Positions 25,886 to 34,035 are shown, counted from the stretch's first letter. The stretch is 64,000 bases of DNA from UBA6898 sp964463135 (GCA_964463135.1 CAYXBA010000002.1:300814-364813), one strand, 5' to 3'. A program made the numbers and translations. Notes: a model not told the origin generated them from the sequence alone.

Positions 25886-26533
25886 TCAGCTTCTCAGCGC
25901 CTTCTCCTTGAGCCAGTCAGACCAGGCATCAAGACCCTCGCCGGTCTTGCAGGAGACTTCGAATATCTTCAGGCTCGGGTTAAGCGACAAGGCGTCTCTC
26001 TTGATCTTGCTGATGTCCACGTCAAGATACGGTGCAAGATCGATCTTGTTCAACAGCAGAGCAGAGGATTCCTGGAACATAAGAGGATACTTGAGCGGCT
26101 TGTCATGTCCCTCCGCAATGCTCAGGACCATCACCTTTATATCTTCACCGACCTTAAATTCAGCGGGGCATACAAGGTTGCCGACATTCTCTATGACCAG
26201 AAGGTCAAGGTCCTGGAGCGGGAGGTCCGGGAGCACTTCATAGATCATGTTGGCGTCCAGATGACAGGCGCCGCCGGTATTGATCTGGACGACCGGGGCC
26301 CCGTGCCTTTCAATGCGTTCAGCGTCGTCGCTGCCTGCAATATCCCCTTCGATAACGCCGATCCTTATTCCGGTCTTCAGTGCCAGCGTCTTTTCGAGGA
26401 TCGATGTCTTGCCTGCCCCCGGCCCGCTCATAAGGTTTATCACATACAGTCCGGCATTATCAAAAAGCCTCCGGTTTTCGCGCGCTATCCGCTCGTTGGC
26501 CTCGAGTATCCTGGTTACCACCTTGACTTTCAC
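25886..26533 (-). CDS. hypB: Hydrogenase nickel-insertion GTPase HypB
   Basis: The 215-residue P-loop GTPase delivers Ni to the NiFe active site with HypA. Walker A is GPGAGKTSILEK near residue 39, and the metal-site and switch regions include GGACHLDANM and ENVGNLVCPAEF; NKIDLAPY is the G4 motif. It lacks both the N-terminal CxxCGC high-affinity nickel motif and the His-rich tract, so it is the minimal form that depends on HypA for metal. It lies between hypA (2-base gap) and hypF (14-base gap). Confidence 0.96.
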   Translation of the reverse strand: MKVKVVTRILEANERIARENRRLFDNAGLYVINLMSGPGAGKTSILEKTLALKTGIRIGVIEGDIAGSDDAERIERHGAPVVQINTGGACHLDANMIYEVLPDLPLQDLDLLVIENVGNLVCPAEFKVGEDIKVMVLSIAEGHDKPLKYPLMFQESSALLLNKIDLAPYLDVDISKIKRDALSLNPSLKIFEVSCKTGEGLDAWSDWLKEKALRS

Positions 26534-26535
26534 GA

Positions 26536-26880
26536 TTAGGAGACCTCCATGTCCACAATATCCATTTCCCTGCCTGATTGTATCTGAAAAGATCTGCTGT
26601 TACAGACCGGACAGTTCAGAATGTATTCCTCCTGAACGATAAAGCAGCTCGCGCACTCATTACAGAGCCCTGTCACCGGGACCTCTTCAATATTCATCAC
26701 CGCATCCCGGGCTATCGAGTCAGGCTTGATCGCGTTGAAGGCAAAAATGAGGGCGTCAGGCATAATCCCTGACGCCCTTCCTATCCGAAGATTGACCGAA
26801 TCTATCCGGGTATGACCGCTCCTGATGCACTGTTCAGAGACGATATCGAGCACATTCTGGGCGATAGAAAGCTCATGCAT
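26536..26880 (-). CDS. hypA: Hydrogenase nickel incorporation protein HypA
   Basis: I choose the ATG at 26880 because HypA must begin MHEL for its N-terminal Met-His Ni site; the sequence here is MHELSIAQNVLDIV. An upstream in-frame ATG would bury this. The 114-residue protein has the Zn motif CNECASC and CPVC near residues 72-95. It passes Ni to HypB during NiFe-hydrogenase maturation. The gene follows the YtxH gene stop by one base and leads the hyp genes. Confidence 0.95.
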   Translation of the reverse strand: MHELSIAQNVLDIVSEQCIRSGHTRIDSVNLRIGRASGIMPDALIFAFNAIKPDSIARDAVMNIEEVPVTGLCNECASCFIVQEEYILNCPVCNSRSFQIQSGREMDIVDMEVS

Positions 26881-26881
26881 C

Positions 26882-27190
26882 TTATCCCTTTGCGAACTTC
26901 TCCTTTTCCTTCTCGTATGCGTCTTTCCCAGCATCAATAGCTGCCTTGATCAGGGACTTTTTCTCGTCATAATAACCCTTGCCCTCATCAGCCACAGAAC
27001 CTACCTTGTCCTTGGCCTCCTTGATATACTCGTTCGTCTTGTCCTTGATATCGTCGGCCAGTTCCTTTATTTTCCTGCGGGTCTCTTCCCCTGACTGGGG
27101 AGCAACGAGCAATGCCAGGCCGGCGCCTACAACACCTCCCAGAAGAAATGATAACAGCAGCGAACCTGATCCAAAACCTTCGTCTTTCAT
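26882..27190 (-). CDS. YtxH-domain protein
   Basis: The 102-residue protein has a glycine-rich N-terminal transmembrane segment (SLLLSFLLGGVVGAGLALLVAP) followed by the typical SGEETRRKIKELADDIKDKT and a basic/acidic amphipathic helix. YtxH-like proteins are small membrane or envelope proteins often associated with stress. It overlaps the DUF948 gene by 4 bases, the usual pairing of these families. Confidence 0.85.
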   Translation of the reverse strand: MKDEGFGSGSLLLSFLLGGVVGAGLALLVAPQSGEETRRKIKELADDIKDKTNEYIKEAKDKVGSVADEGKGYYDEKKSLIKAAIDAGKDAYEKEKEKFAKG

Positions 27191-27570
27191 GATCTGTCTC
27201 CTTTTCTGCGTAGATTGGCAATAAAGTATGATAAGGCTGCTTTGACGCCTGCGTTCAGGCTTAAGGTCCTTATGGTCATTGCGGAGGTGACACTGTCCAC
27301 CATGGCATTTACGGCGTTGACCCTGGTTCCGATCTGCTGAATAGCACCGGACAACTGCCTGACATCATCGGTTATGACCGTCACATTGTCCGTTATATGC
27401 CGCACGCTTTTCAGGGTCTCCTGAAGCTCTTCCAGTGCAGGGTTCAGCTTCTGCTCGGTCGTCTGGCGCAAGGCTGCAACGGTGCGCCTCAACTCGAGAA
27501 GCAGCGGTATGATGACCACGGCAAGAAGAGCGACAACACCCACAAGAACTGCCAATATAATAGTATTCAT
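27187..27570 (-). CDS. DUF948 membrane protein
   Basis: I choose the ATG at 27570 (preceded by GGAGGAACA) over one five codons upstream. The ~127-residue protein has one N-terminal transmembrane helix (IILAVLVGVVALLAVVIIPLLL) and an amphipathic helical region with repeated polar heptads (LEELQETLKSVRHITDNVTV), as in DUF948. It starts the minus-strand unit that continues through ytxH and the hyp genes; the opposite strand starts ribD 115 bases away, so this gap probably contains divergent promoters. Confidence 0.83.
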   Translation of the reverse strand: MNTIILAVLVGVVALLAVVIIPLLLELRRTVAALRQTTEQKLNPALEELQETLKSVRHITDNVTVITDDVRQLSGAIQQIGTRVNAVNAMVDSVTSAMTIRTLSLNAGVKAALSYFIANLRRKGDRS

Positions 27571-27685
27571 TGTTCCTCCAGCCAAATTATATCACAATCT
27601 CAGGACATTTCTTCAGTTCTTTTCATGCCAACCAGCCCCTGTTCCGGCTATTCCATGAAATGAACTTTGTGGTAAGCTAAACACC

Positions 27686-28771
27686 ATGACCGATGAAGTC
27701 TGCATCAGACGAACGCTGGCTCTTGCGAGACGCGCAGAGGGGATGACTAGCCCTAATCCGATGGTTGGAGCAGTGCTTGTCAAGAATGGCAGGATCATCG
27801 CAGAGGGGTATCACAAAAAGGCCGGCACAGCTCATGCCGAGGTTATTGCGATCGAAAAGGCCGGCGCGGACGCTGCAGGATCAACGTTGTACGTCAGCCT
27901 TGAACCCTGCTGTCATAAGGACAAGAGAACACCTCCCTGCATTGAAAAGATCATCGCCGCAAAGATCAAGAAAGTGGTTGTCGCCATGAAGGACCCTAAC
28001 CCAAAGGTATCCGGTAAAGGGATCGAAGAACTCAGAAAGGCAGGCATTGAAGTTGTCTCAGGCATCCTGGAGGACAAGGCCAGGCAGTTGAATGAATTCT
28101 ATATCAAACATATTACGAGCCGTCTTCCCTTTGTTGTCCTGAAGGTTGCCATGACCCTTGACGGCAAGATCGCCACTCCTGATGGAGAATCGAAATGGAT
28201 CACCGGCGAAAGGGCCCGAAAAGAGGTGCATAGGCTCAGGGGAAAGGTCGATGCACTCCTGACAGCCATTGGCACCATAAAGGCGGACGATCCTCAGTTG
28301 ACCTGCAGGACGGGCAAAATGAAGAGCCCCATACGCATTATCCTTGACCCTCACCTGGAGATCAAAGCCGATGCAAAGGTGCTGAACTGTCCGCCACGGA
28401 CGATCCTGGTCACAGGCGACAGGGCTTCAGGAAATAAGCTGGGGCAGCTTCAGGAAATGGGCATCGAGATCATAGAACATTCCGGCAGCAGGGTCGATCT
28501 GCAATGGCTCATGAAGAAGCTCGGGGCTGAAGGTATCGCTTCAGTGCTGATTGAGGGAGGCTCCTCACTGGCATCCTCCTGTCTTGAAGCAGGCATTGTC
28601 GATAAGGCGGTATACTATATTGCACCGAAGATCATTGGCGGCAGGGAGTCCTTCCCTGCGGTCGGGGGCAAGGCCTTCAGAAGCCTCCCGAATGCCCATA
28701 TGCTTACGCGGACTTCTTTCCGCCGCGCTGGAGATGATTTCGTCATCGAAGGTTATCTGAACAGACCATAA
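27686..28771 (+). CDS. ribD: Bifunctional riboflavin deaminase/reductase RibD
   Basis: The 361-residue enzyme carries the second and third steps of riboflavin synthesis. The N-terminal cytidine-deaminase-type domain has NPMVGAVLV, the zinc motif HAEVIAIEKAG near residue 50 and PCCHKDKRTPPC near residue 74. The C-terminal reductase domain (from ~147) includes KVAMTLDGKIATPDGESKWI and IEGGSSLASSCLE. It is the usual length. No FMN riboswitch is visible in the 115 bases upstream and no other rib gene is in the window. Confidence 0.97.
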   Translation: MTDEVCIRRTLALARRAEGMTSPNPMVGAVLVKNGRIIAEGYHKKAGTAHAEVIAIEKAGADAAGSTLYVSLEPCCHKDKRTPPCIEKIIAAKIKKVVVAMKDPNPKVSGKGIEELRKAGIEVVSGILEDKARQLNEFYIKHITSRLPFVVLKVAMTLDGKIATPDGESKWITGERARKEVHRLRGKVDALLTAIGTIKADDPQLTCRTGKMKSPIRIILDPHLEIKADAKVLNCPPRTILVTGDRASGNKLGQLQEMGIEIIEHSGSRVDLQWLMKKLGAEGIASVLIEGGSSLASSCLEAGIVDKAVYYIAPKIIGGRESFPAVGGKAFRSLPNAHMLTRTSFRRAGDDFVIEGYLNRP

Positions 28772-28851
28772 CGGAATGTATTGAAACATCCGGGAAGCCG
28801 TCCATGGATATATAGCTATGTAATCCTCTTTTTATTTGATACAATGTGAGC

Positions 28852-29604
28852 ATGGCTGACAAGACAAAGATAGCGATCAGTTCAAAGCAATACCATGAGT
28901 TCAGCAGTGATATATCGGTAGACAGTGTGACCTATCATGTCCAGACCGAGGACATGGGCAAGAAATCCTCCAAGATCATCACCAATGTCTTTCTGAAGGG
29001 AGAGATCCTTGCTTCCAGGAAATCCGATTACAGCCACCTCCTCAAGCTCAACGATTCTGCTGCACGAATAGCCGAAATGATGGAAAAGCAGCACAAGTCC
29101 GTTATCGCCAGTTTTATCGCTGAAAAAGCGAAAAAACAGCGGAGCAAGGCAGATTACTTCTCGGAAGTGCAGCAGCTCTTGAAGCGGGGCAAGGGGAGGC
29201 AGGCCCTTGATACGCTTCAGGAAGGTCTGGAGAGCTATCCTACAGATGCCTTTCTCCTTTCGTATTATGGCTGCCTCATCGCCATTGTTGAGAACAAGAC
29301 CAAAGAGGGCATTGCCATCTGCGAGAACTCGATAAAGGCGCTTGATACCTCCATGCCGTTCGGCAGCGAGTTCTTCTATCCCATTTTTTACCTGAATCTG
29401 GGAAGAGCTTATCTGAAGGGAGACCGCAAGGCTGAAGCTATCAAGGCCCTTCAGCAGGGCCTGAAGAGCGATCCGGAAAACAAGGATATTCAGTGGGAGA
29501 TGAAAAAGCTCGGAACCAGGAAGAAACCGCCTGTGCCGTTCCTTAAGAGGAGCAATCCGATCAATAAATATATCGGTATGCTGATCAGCAAGCCCGCGAA
29601 GTAA
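28852..29604 (+). CDS. TPR-like repeat protein
   Basis: The ~250-residue protein is soluble. The first ~100 residues resemble a small beta domain (VDSVTYHVQTEDMGKKSSKI, ILASRKSDYSHLLKL) and the rest are TPR-type helical repeats (KADYFSEVQQLLKRGKGRQA, LNLGRAYLKGDRKAEAIKAL). I start it at the ATG at 28852; a GTG two codons upstream is possible. No family-specific function is recognised. A terminator hairpin lies 40 bases after the stop. Confidence 0.75.
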   Translation: MADKTKIAISSKQYHEFSSDISVDSVTYHVQTEDMGKKSSKIITNVFLKGEILASRKSDYSHLLKLNDSAARIAEMMEKQHKSVIASFIAEKAKKQRSKADYFSEVQQLLKRGKGRQALDTLQEGLESYPTDAFLLSYYGCLIAIVENKTKEGIAICENSIKALDTSMPFGSEFFYPIFYLNLGRAYLKGDRKAEAIKALQQGLKSDPENKDIQWEMKKLGTRKKPPVPFLKRSNPINKYIGMLISKPAK

Positions 29605-29645
29605 CCCAATTCACAGAGAGAGAGCCTTGATAGGCAAATGATCTA

Positions 29646-29675
29646 GCAGGGGGCTTCTCAGCCCCCTGCCCTGTT
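29646..29675 (+). terminator. Hairpin terminator after the TPR gene
   Basis: A perfect 9-bp stem (GCAGGGGGC / GCCCCCTGC) with a 6-base loop ends in CCTGTTTT, 42 bases after the stop of the TPR gene. Confidence 0.7.
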
Positions 29676-29732
29676 TTCAACGGAACAGAAGGGATTACCG
29701 TTCAGACGTTACATTGACAGTAAAAGAGCCTT

Positions 29733-30308
29733 TCAGCGCCCGTCACTGTCGTGCTTCTCTCTCCTGATATCTGTCTCCAGTTTGTCGAGGTCCCGGTTTA
29801 GCTTTTCCCGTTCCTTCTCGTGGCGTTCAATGTCAGCGAGAATTTTGTCCAACTCCTCATTGAGCCTCCGTGCTTCACGCCTCGAGATCGTTTTCCGCTC
29901 GATCCCGCGTTCGATGCGTTCCCTGGAGGTCTGGGCCCTTTCGCGAATTCCCCGAGGTCCTGCCCCGCGATCGCCATCACCGCGCATGTCGTCATCACGC
30001 TTCTCTTTTTTGATATCCCTTTCCAGTCTGTCAAGGTCCCGGTTTATCCTTTCCCGTTCCCCCTCATTCAGGCGGCCATCTCTTTTCGCGCGGTCAATTT
30101 CGGCCAGAATTCTGTCCAGCTCTTCATTGAGCTTCCGTGCTTCAGGCCTCGTGATCGTTCCGCGTTCGATGCCGCGCTCGATACTTTGCTTGTCAGTCTG
30201 GACCCTGTCGCGAATTCCTCCATGCCAATCCCCGCCCTGGGCATACGCCAGCGCTGCCATACCGAACACCGTTACCATGCACATCAACGCAAATAGTATT
30301 TTCTTCAT
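29733..30308 (-). CDS. Secreted Arg/Glu-rich helical protein with internal duplication
   Basis: The 191-residue protein has a signal peptide (FALMCMVTVFGMAALAYAQG). The mature part contains two related units of ~70 residues: each begins RIERG or SIERG followed by a T-x-x-EARxLNEELD pattern and ends with LDxLExDI. The first copy carries an insertion, KRDGRLNEGERER, between two helices that the second copy lacks. The whole is strongly charged and helical. It resembles no enzyme family I know; the regular duplication suggests a structural or metal- or polyanion-binding protein. It stands alone. Confidence 0.75.
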   Translation of the reverse strand: MKKILFALMCMVTVFGMAALAYAQGGDWHGGIRDRVQTDKQSIERGIERGTITRPEARKLNEELDRILAEIDRAKRDGRLNEGERERINRDLDRLERDIKKEKRDDDMRGDGDRGAGPRGIRERAQTSRERIERGIERKTISRREARRLNEELDKILADIERHEKEREKLNRDLDKLETDIRREKHDSDGR

Positions 30309-30409
30309 AGAGACCTCCCTGGTTTTTCTTCAGTTTACTGCAAAAGACAGGCAAGGTGAAGATTTTTTTAAAATAATTTATTGCAGAGATCGAGCTGAGC
30401 CATTTCTCT

Positions 30410-31339
30410 TTAGCTGTTCGTGCTGAAAGGACTTTTCTGATCAAAATCAGGCAGGTAATGGTCACGGCTGTCGAGTTCCTGTATAAAAGCATTCTCCAGC
30501 CCAAGACCAAGCGCATACTCCGTGATCTGATCATACTCATCTTCTGTAAGGGAGCGGTTTATTCCGGGACAAGAGCCTGCCTTATATTGGGGTGAATACT
30601 GAGACATGATGCTTACATGAATATCCAGCGACAGGTCTGCCAGGAAACGGAGACAGCTCCGGCTGTTATCCAACTGCCCGGGCAATACCAGGTGCCTGAC
30701 CAGCAACCCCTGCATGGCTATGCCTGCGTTATCCATTTTCAGGCTGCCTGTCTGCTCCAGCATTTCCCTGAGAACATTGGGGACGATATCTGCATAGTCG
30801 TCCACCAGGGAAAACCGTTTTCCGAGACGGTTGTCCAGATACTTGATATCCGGAAGATAAATATCAACAAGACCCCGAATCTGCCGGAGCGCTTGTACAG
30901 AATCATAACCGTTCGAATTATAGACAACAGGAATGACCAGCCCCTTTTGTCTGGCAGTCCTGATCGCATCAGCCATCTGAAGGATCATATGTGACGGAGA
31001 AACAAAATTGATATTATGTGCACCGGCAGCCTGAAGCCGGAGCATTTCAGATACCAGTTCATCTTCAGGGAGAATCCGGGTATTTACCTTCTTAAATTCC
31101 TGGCTTATCTGAAAATTCTGGCAGAATACGCAGCGAAGATTGCAGCCGCTGAAAAAAATGGTGCCTGAACCTCCTGTCCCGGAGATGGGCGGTTCTTCTC
31201 CAAAATGCAGGCCTGCATGGGAAACCAGTATGTCTGAACTGACCCCGCAAAAACCGGTCTTCCCGCTCAGCCGGTCCACCCCACACCTGCGAGGGCAGCA
31301 CTCACAATAGGACAGTTGCTCGGTAAGCGATTTATTCAT
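30410..31339 (-). CDS. PflA-like radical SAM protein (COG1313-type)
   Basis: The 309-residue protein has an N-terminal Cys cluster (CECCPRRCGVDR) and the radical-SAM motif CNLRCVFC near residue 70, followed by the glycyl-radical-activase-like NFQISQEF and SNGYDSVQAL. These are hallmarks of the uncharacterised pyruvate-formate-lyase-activase-like family, COG1313. Substrate and partner are unknown; no glycyl-radical enzyme lies in the window. It stands between purC and the Arg-rich protein gene, in the same direction as both. Confidence 0.87.
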   Translation of the reverse strand: MNKSLTEQLSYCECCPRRCGVDRLSGKTGFCGVSSDILVSHAGLHFGEEPPISGTGGSGTIFFSGCNLRCVFCQNFQISQEFKKVNTRILPEDELVSEMLRLQAAGAHNINFVSPSHMILQMADAIRTARQKGLVIPVVYNSNGYDSVQALRQIRGLVDIYLPDIKYLDNRLGKRFSLVDDYADIVPNVLREMLEQTGSLKMDNAGIAMQGLLVRHLVLPGQLDNSRSCLRFLADLSLDIHVSIMSQYSPQYKAGSCPGINRSLTEDEYDQITEYALGLGLENAFIQELDSRDHYLPDFDQKSPFSTNS

Positions 31340-31376
31340 CTACTAGTATCCCAATGCGTGGGAATTGTAGCGAGCC

Positions 31377-32255
31377 CTACCCCGCAATGATCTCGTAGAT
31401 CTCCTTATATCGCGCAATCGCCTTGTCCACTATCTCCTCAGGAAGCACCGGGCCGGGATAGGTCTGGTCCCAGTCCAAGCTCAGGAGATAATCCCTGATG
31501 ATCTGCTTGTCATAGCTGTCCTGCCCCTTGCCGGGTGCATAGTTCTTGGCAGACCAGAAGCGGGAAGAATCCGGCGTAAGCACTTCGTCTATCAGGATCA
31601 GTTCGTCATTGAACATGCCGAACTCGAACTTGGTGTCTGCAATGATAATGCCCTTCTTTTCTGCAAGATCGCGCGCCTTGGTGTAAACCTTCAGGCTCAC
31701 ATCCCTCAGCTTTTCTGCCATTTCCTTGCCGACAATCTTGACCATTTCTTCAAAGGAGATATTGATATCATGCCCTTCATCCGCCTTGGTGCTTGGTGTG
31801 AAGATGGGCGCTGCAAGCTTTGACGATTCTACAAGTCCCTCCGGCAGCTTCATGGAGCAGACCGTACCGCTCTTTTTATATTCCTTCCAGCCGGAGCCGG
31901 AGAGATAACCCCTCACGATGCATTCTACAGGCATGGGCGCGGCCTTCTTCACCAGCATGCTCCTGCCTTCCAACTGATCTGCATATTTATGGCAGACAGC
32001 AGGGTAGTCCTTCACCTCGGTCGCGACAATATGGTTCTTGATGATGTCCTGCATCTGGTTGAACCAGTAGAGCGATATCTGGGTCAGCAGCCTGCCCTTG
32101 CCCGGGATGCCGTTGGGGAGCACCACATCAAAGGCAGATATCCTGTCGGTCGCGATCAGGAGCAGATGGTCCTGCACCTCGTATATGTCCCTCACCTTTC
32201 CTTTTCTCAGGAATGTGATATCAGGCATTTCGGTCTTCAAAAGAACTTTGTTCAT
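31377..32255 (-). CDS. purC: Phosphoribosylaminoimidazole-succinocarboxamide synthase
   Basis: The 292-residue enzyme joins aspartate to CAIR in purine synthesis. Family marks include RKGKVRDIYEV near residue 18, IATDRISAFDV, ECIVRGYLSGSGWKEYK and DEVLTPDSSRFW. It is of the longer (eukaryote/archaea-like) type with the ~50-residue C-terminal extension. It stands alone on the minus strand; the only other purine gene here is purN, 25 kb away. Confidence 0.95.
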   Translation of the reverse strand: MNKVLLKTEMPDITFLRKGKVRDIYEVQDHLLLIATDRISAFDVVLPNGIPGKGRLLTQISLYWFNQMQDIIKNHIVATEVKDYPAVCHKYADQLEGRSMLVKKAAPMPVECIVRGYLSGSGWKEYKKSGTVCSMKLPEGLVESSKLAAPIFTPSTKADEGHDINISFEEMVKIVGKEMAEKLRDVSLKVYTKARDLAEKKGIIIADTKFEFGMFNDELILIDEVLTPDSSRFWSAKNYAPGKGQDSYDKQIIRDYLLSLDWDQTYPGPVLPEEIVDKAIARYKEIYEIIAG

Positions 32256-32331
32256 CGCTTTCTCCTCAAGAGTTTTTGGATATACATTTTACCTTAACAG
32301 GTTCTTTTTTCGTATATGCGGGTTTACTTCT

Positions 32332-32395
32332 GTCATTCCCGCAAGCATAGCGCGTCGGGAATCCTTCCGAAAGATTCCGGACAAGCCGAAATGAC
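32332..32395. repeat. Dispersed GTCATTCCCG-type palindromic repeat (copy 1)
   Basis: Starts GTCATTCCCG and ends GAAATGAC with inverted CGGGAAT inside. A related sequence at 52381-52456 shares GTCATTCCCG and CGGGAATCC near its start and ends GGATGAC. This is the pattern of short dispersed intergenic repeats. It lies between purC and htpX. Confidence 0.6.
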
Positions 32396-32460
32396 AGTAA
32401 TTTAAAAAAATGATAGCCAGAAGTACAGCTATAAGATATACCATGGACTGTAATAATCAT

Positions 32461-32494
32461 AAAAAACCCTGCGAAAGAACAGCAGGGTATTTTT
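32461..32494 (-). terminator. Rho-independent terminator of htpX
   Basis: On the minus strand the 7-bp stem ACCCTGC/GCAGGGT with a 9-nt loop is followed by six T, 30 bases after the htpX stop. An opposite T-run lies beyond the other arm, so it may act both ways. Confidence 0.8.
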
Positions 32495-32517
32495 GTCAGA
32501 CTTCTGTTGATCGAAAC

Positions 32518-33360
32518 TTAGTACGACGAACCCATCCTCATGGCCTGAAGCCGAGCTATGCGCTCCTCTACTGGAGGGTGCGTGCTGAACAGCCTCATGA
32601 ACGAGCCTCCGGTCAGCGGGCTGACGATCATCATATGGGAAGTTGCAGGCGTTGCATCCATCGGGATCGCGTGGACGCCTGCCTCAAGCTTTCTGAGTGC
32701 ATTGGCAAGGGCCATCGGATTGCCGTGCAGCTGCGCTCCGCCTGCATCAGCCGCATATTCACGGGAGCGGGATATGGCCATCTGTATGAGCATTGCCGCA
32801 ATAGGCGCCAGTATCATCATCAGCAGACCGGCGATCGGGCTGCCTCCCTCATCGTCATCGCTTCTGCCGCCGAAGAAAAATGCCATATGGCCGAGATAAC
32901 TGATAGCGCCGGCAATGGTCGCCGCGATGGTCCCGATCAGGATGTCCCGGTGCTTTACATGGGCAAGCTCGTGGGCCATGACGCCTGCAAGCTCCTCTTC
33001 GCTCAGTATGCGCATGATACCCTGCGTTGCAGCCACTGCTGCATGCTTCGGGTTCCTGCCGGTTGCAAAGGCATTCGGCGAATCATCGGGGATGATATAG
33101 ACCTTTGGCATCGGCATGCCGGCTTTCTGCGACAGGCTCCTGACGATCCTGTACAGCACAGGGGCCTCTGACTCCGTGACCTCCTGCGCCCTGTACATCC
33201 TCAGGACGATCTTATCACTGAAGAAATAGGAGACAAAGTTCATAACACCTGCCATCATCAGGGCATAGGTCATGCCTCTTTGCCCGCCGATAGCCGCACC
33301 GCCGAATACCAGGAGCATCGTAAGCAGCAGCATAAGCATCACGGTTTTCATTACATTCAT
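32518..33360 (-). CDS. htpX: Membrane zinc metalloprotease HtpX (M48)
   Basis: I choose the ATG at 33360, preceded by AAAGGAGG, so the protein is 280 residues; the frame open back to 33426 runs into the riboswitch leader. HtpX removes damaged inner-membrane proteins under stress. Membrane segments are near residues 7-25, 28-50, 140-160 and 180-200. The catalytic HEXXH is HELAHVKH near residue 129 and the third Zn ligand is in the REYAADAGG region near residue 206. A yybP-ykoY-type leader and an antiterminator lie directly upstream, so its expression is expected to rise with Mn2+. It ends in a clear terminator and is a single-gene unit. Confidence 0.96.
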   Translation of the reverse strand: MNVMKTVMLMLLLTMLLVFGGAAIGGQRGMTYALMMAGVMNFVSYFFSDKIVLRMYRAQEVTESEAPVLYRIVRSLSQKAGMPMPKVYIIPDDSPNAFATGRNPKHAAVAATQGIMRILSEEELAGVMAHELAHVKHRDILIGTIAATIAGAISYLGHMAFFFGGRSDDDEGGSPIAGLLMMILAPIAAMLIQMAISRSREYAADAGGAQLHGNPMALANALRKLEAGVHAIPMDATPATSHMMIVSPLTGGSFMRLFSTHPPVEERIARLQAMRMGSSY

Positions 33361-33384
33361 AACTACCTCCTTTGTTGTACCATT

Positions 33385-33441
33385 AAAAAAACCCTTATCC
33401 CGCCCCAGTGAATTGATCTGTTTCACGAGCCGAGATAAAGG
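33385..33441 (-). promoter_or_regulatory. Riboswitch expression platform: intrinsic terminator competing with aptamer P1
   Basis: On the minus strand CCTTTATCTC (33441-33432) can pair over 10 bp with GGGATAAGGG (33401-33392), followed by seven T (33391-33385). The same CCTTTATCT strand is the 3-prime side of P1 in the adjacent aptamer. Forming P1 would therefore block the terminator, the arrangement of an ON switch. Confidence 0.8.
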
Positions 33442-33546
33442 TCTTGCCTGTTATGCCTCTGTAATACATAACCGATTGAACCGGCCCGCCGCAGCGAACG
33501 TGTTGACGACTCAATCAACCCATCAGGGAGCTACTCCCCTCTACCT
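33433..33546 (-). ncRNA. yybP-ykoY (Mn2+) riboswitch aptamer in the htpX leader
   Basis: Read on the minus strand, the leader has the family landmarks: GGGGAGTAGC near the 5-prime side, GAGTCGTCAACACG and CGGCGGGCC in the middle, and GGCAAGACCTTT at the 3-prime side. A 9-bp P1 can form between AGGTAGAGG (33546-33538) and CCTTTATCT (33441-33433), and a GTTATG/CATAAC hairpin lies inside. These match the yybP-ykoY manganese riboswitch as known from Bacillus, Lactococcus and Xanthomonas. Confidence 0.85.
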
Positions 33547-33623
33547 GTCTAATTTTATACAAATGGTCAGTTAAACGTCAATAATGCAACAGGCAGGCAC
33601 AGGAAAAAAGGCGGGGGAACAGA

Positions 33624-34031
33624 TCACTCCAGAATCCTTACCGATATGTCACCTACTCCATGGTCAATGATCGTATATGCCTTGATCACAGGATCATCTT
33701 GATTCATGAGGCTTATGATCACATACACAGCATCATCGTAAAACGCAAGGCTCACATCCTTGGCCGACGGGTATGCAGGCGATTGGGGATGGGAATGGAA
33801 AATGGCGAGCATGGTGAGGCTTTCCTGCCGTAATGCCTTCATCACCCTGAATTGTTCCTTTGGTTCCATAAAGTAACTGACCGGCGAGGGCTCGGCGTTG
33901 GTCATGGGATAGACCTGTGTAACGCTGCTCCCCGTACCTGCCAAAATGCCGCATGCCTCATTCGGGTAAGCCTCTCTGCAGTGCGTCACCATCTGATCAA
34001 AGAGTTCCCTGGAGATGAGGAGTTCAGACAT
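33624..34031 (-). CDS. JAMM/MPN+ metalloprotease (Mec/HcyD-like)
   Basis: The 135-residue protein is a minimal JAB1/MPN+ domain. The Zn site is visible: Glu in PNEACGILAG near residue 26, the HSHPQSPAYPSAKD motif (H-x-H-P-x5-PS-x2-D) near residue 86. In bacteria such proteins cut the C-terminal residues or peptide isopeptide bonds of ubiquitin-like sulfur carriers (as Mec and HcyD do). The gene starts 4 bases after thiF-like and ends the hom-tusA-thiF-jamm run. No carrier protein with a C-terminal Gly-Gly is seen in the window. Confidence 0.9.
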   Translation of the reverse strand: MSELLISRELFDQMVTHCREAYPNEACGILAGTGSSVTQVYPMTNAEPSPVSYFMEPKEQFRVMKALRQESLTMLAIFHSHPQSPAYPSAKDVSLAFYDDAVYVIISLMNQDDPVIKAYTIIDHGVGDISVRILE

Positions 34032-34035
34032 GGAA

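Noticed and set aside
33361..33426. Longer htpX start at 33426
   Set aside because: The extension runs through the riboswitch terminator and lacks a ribosome-binding site; the ATG at 33360 follows AAAGGAGG.
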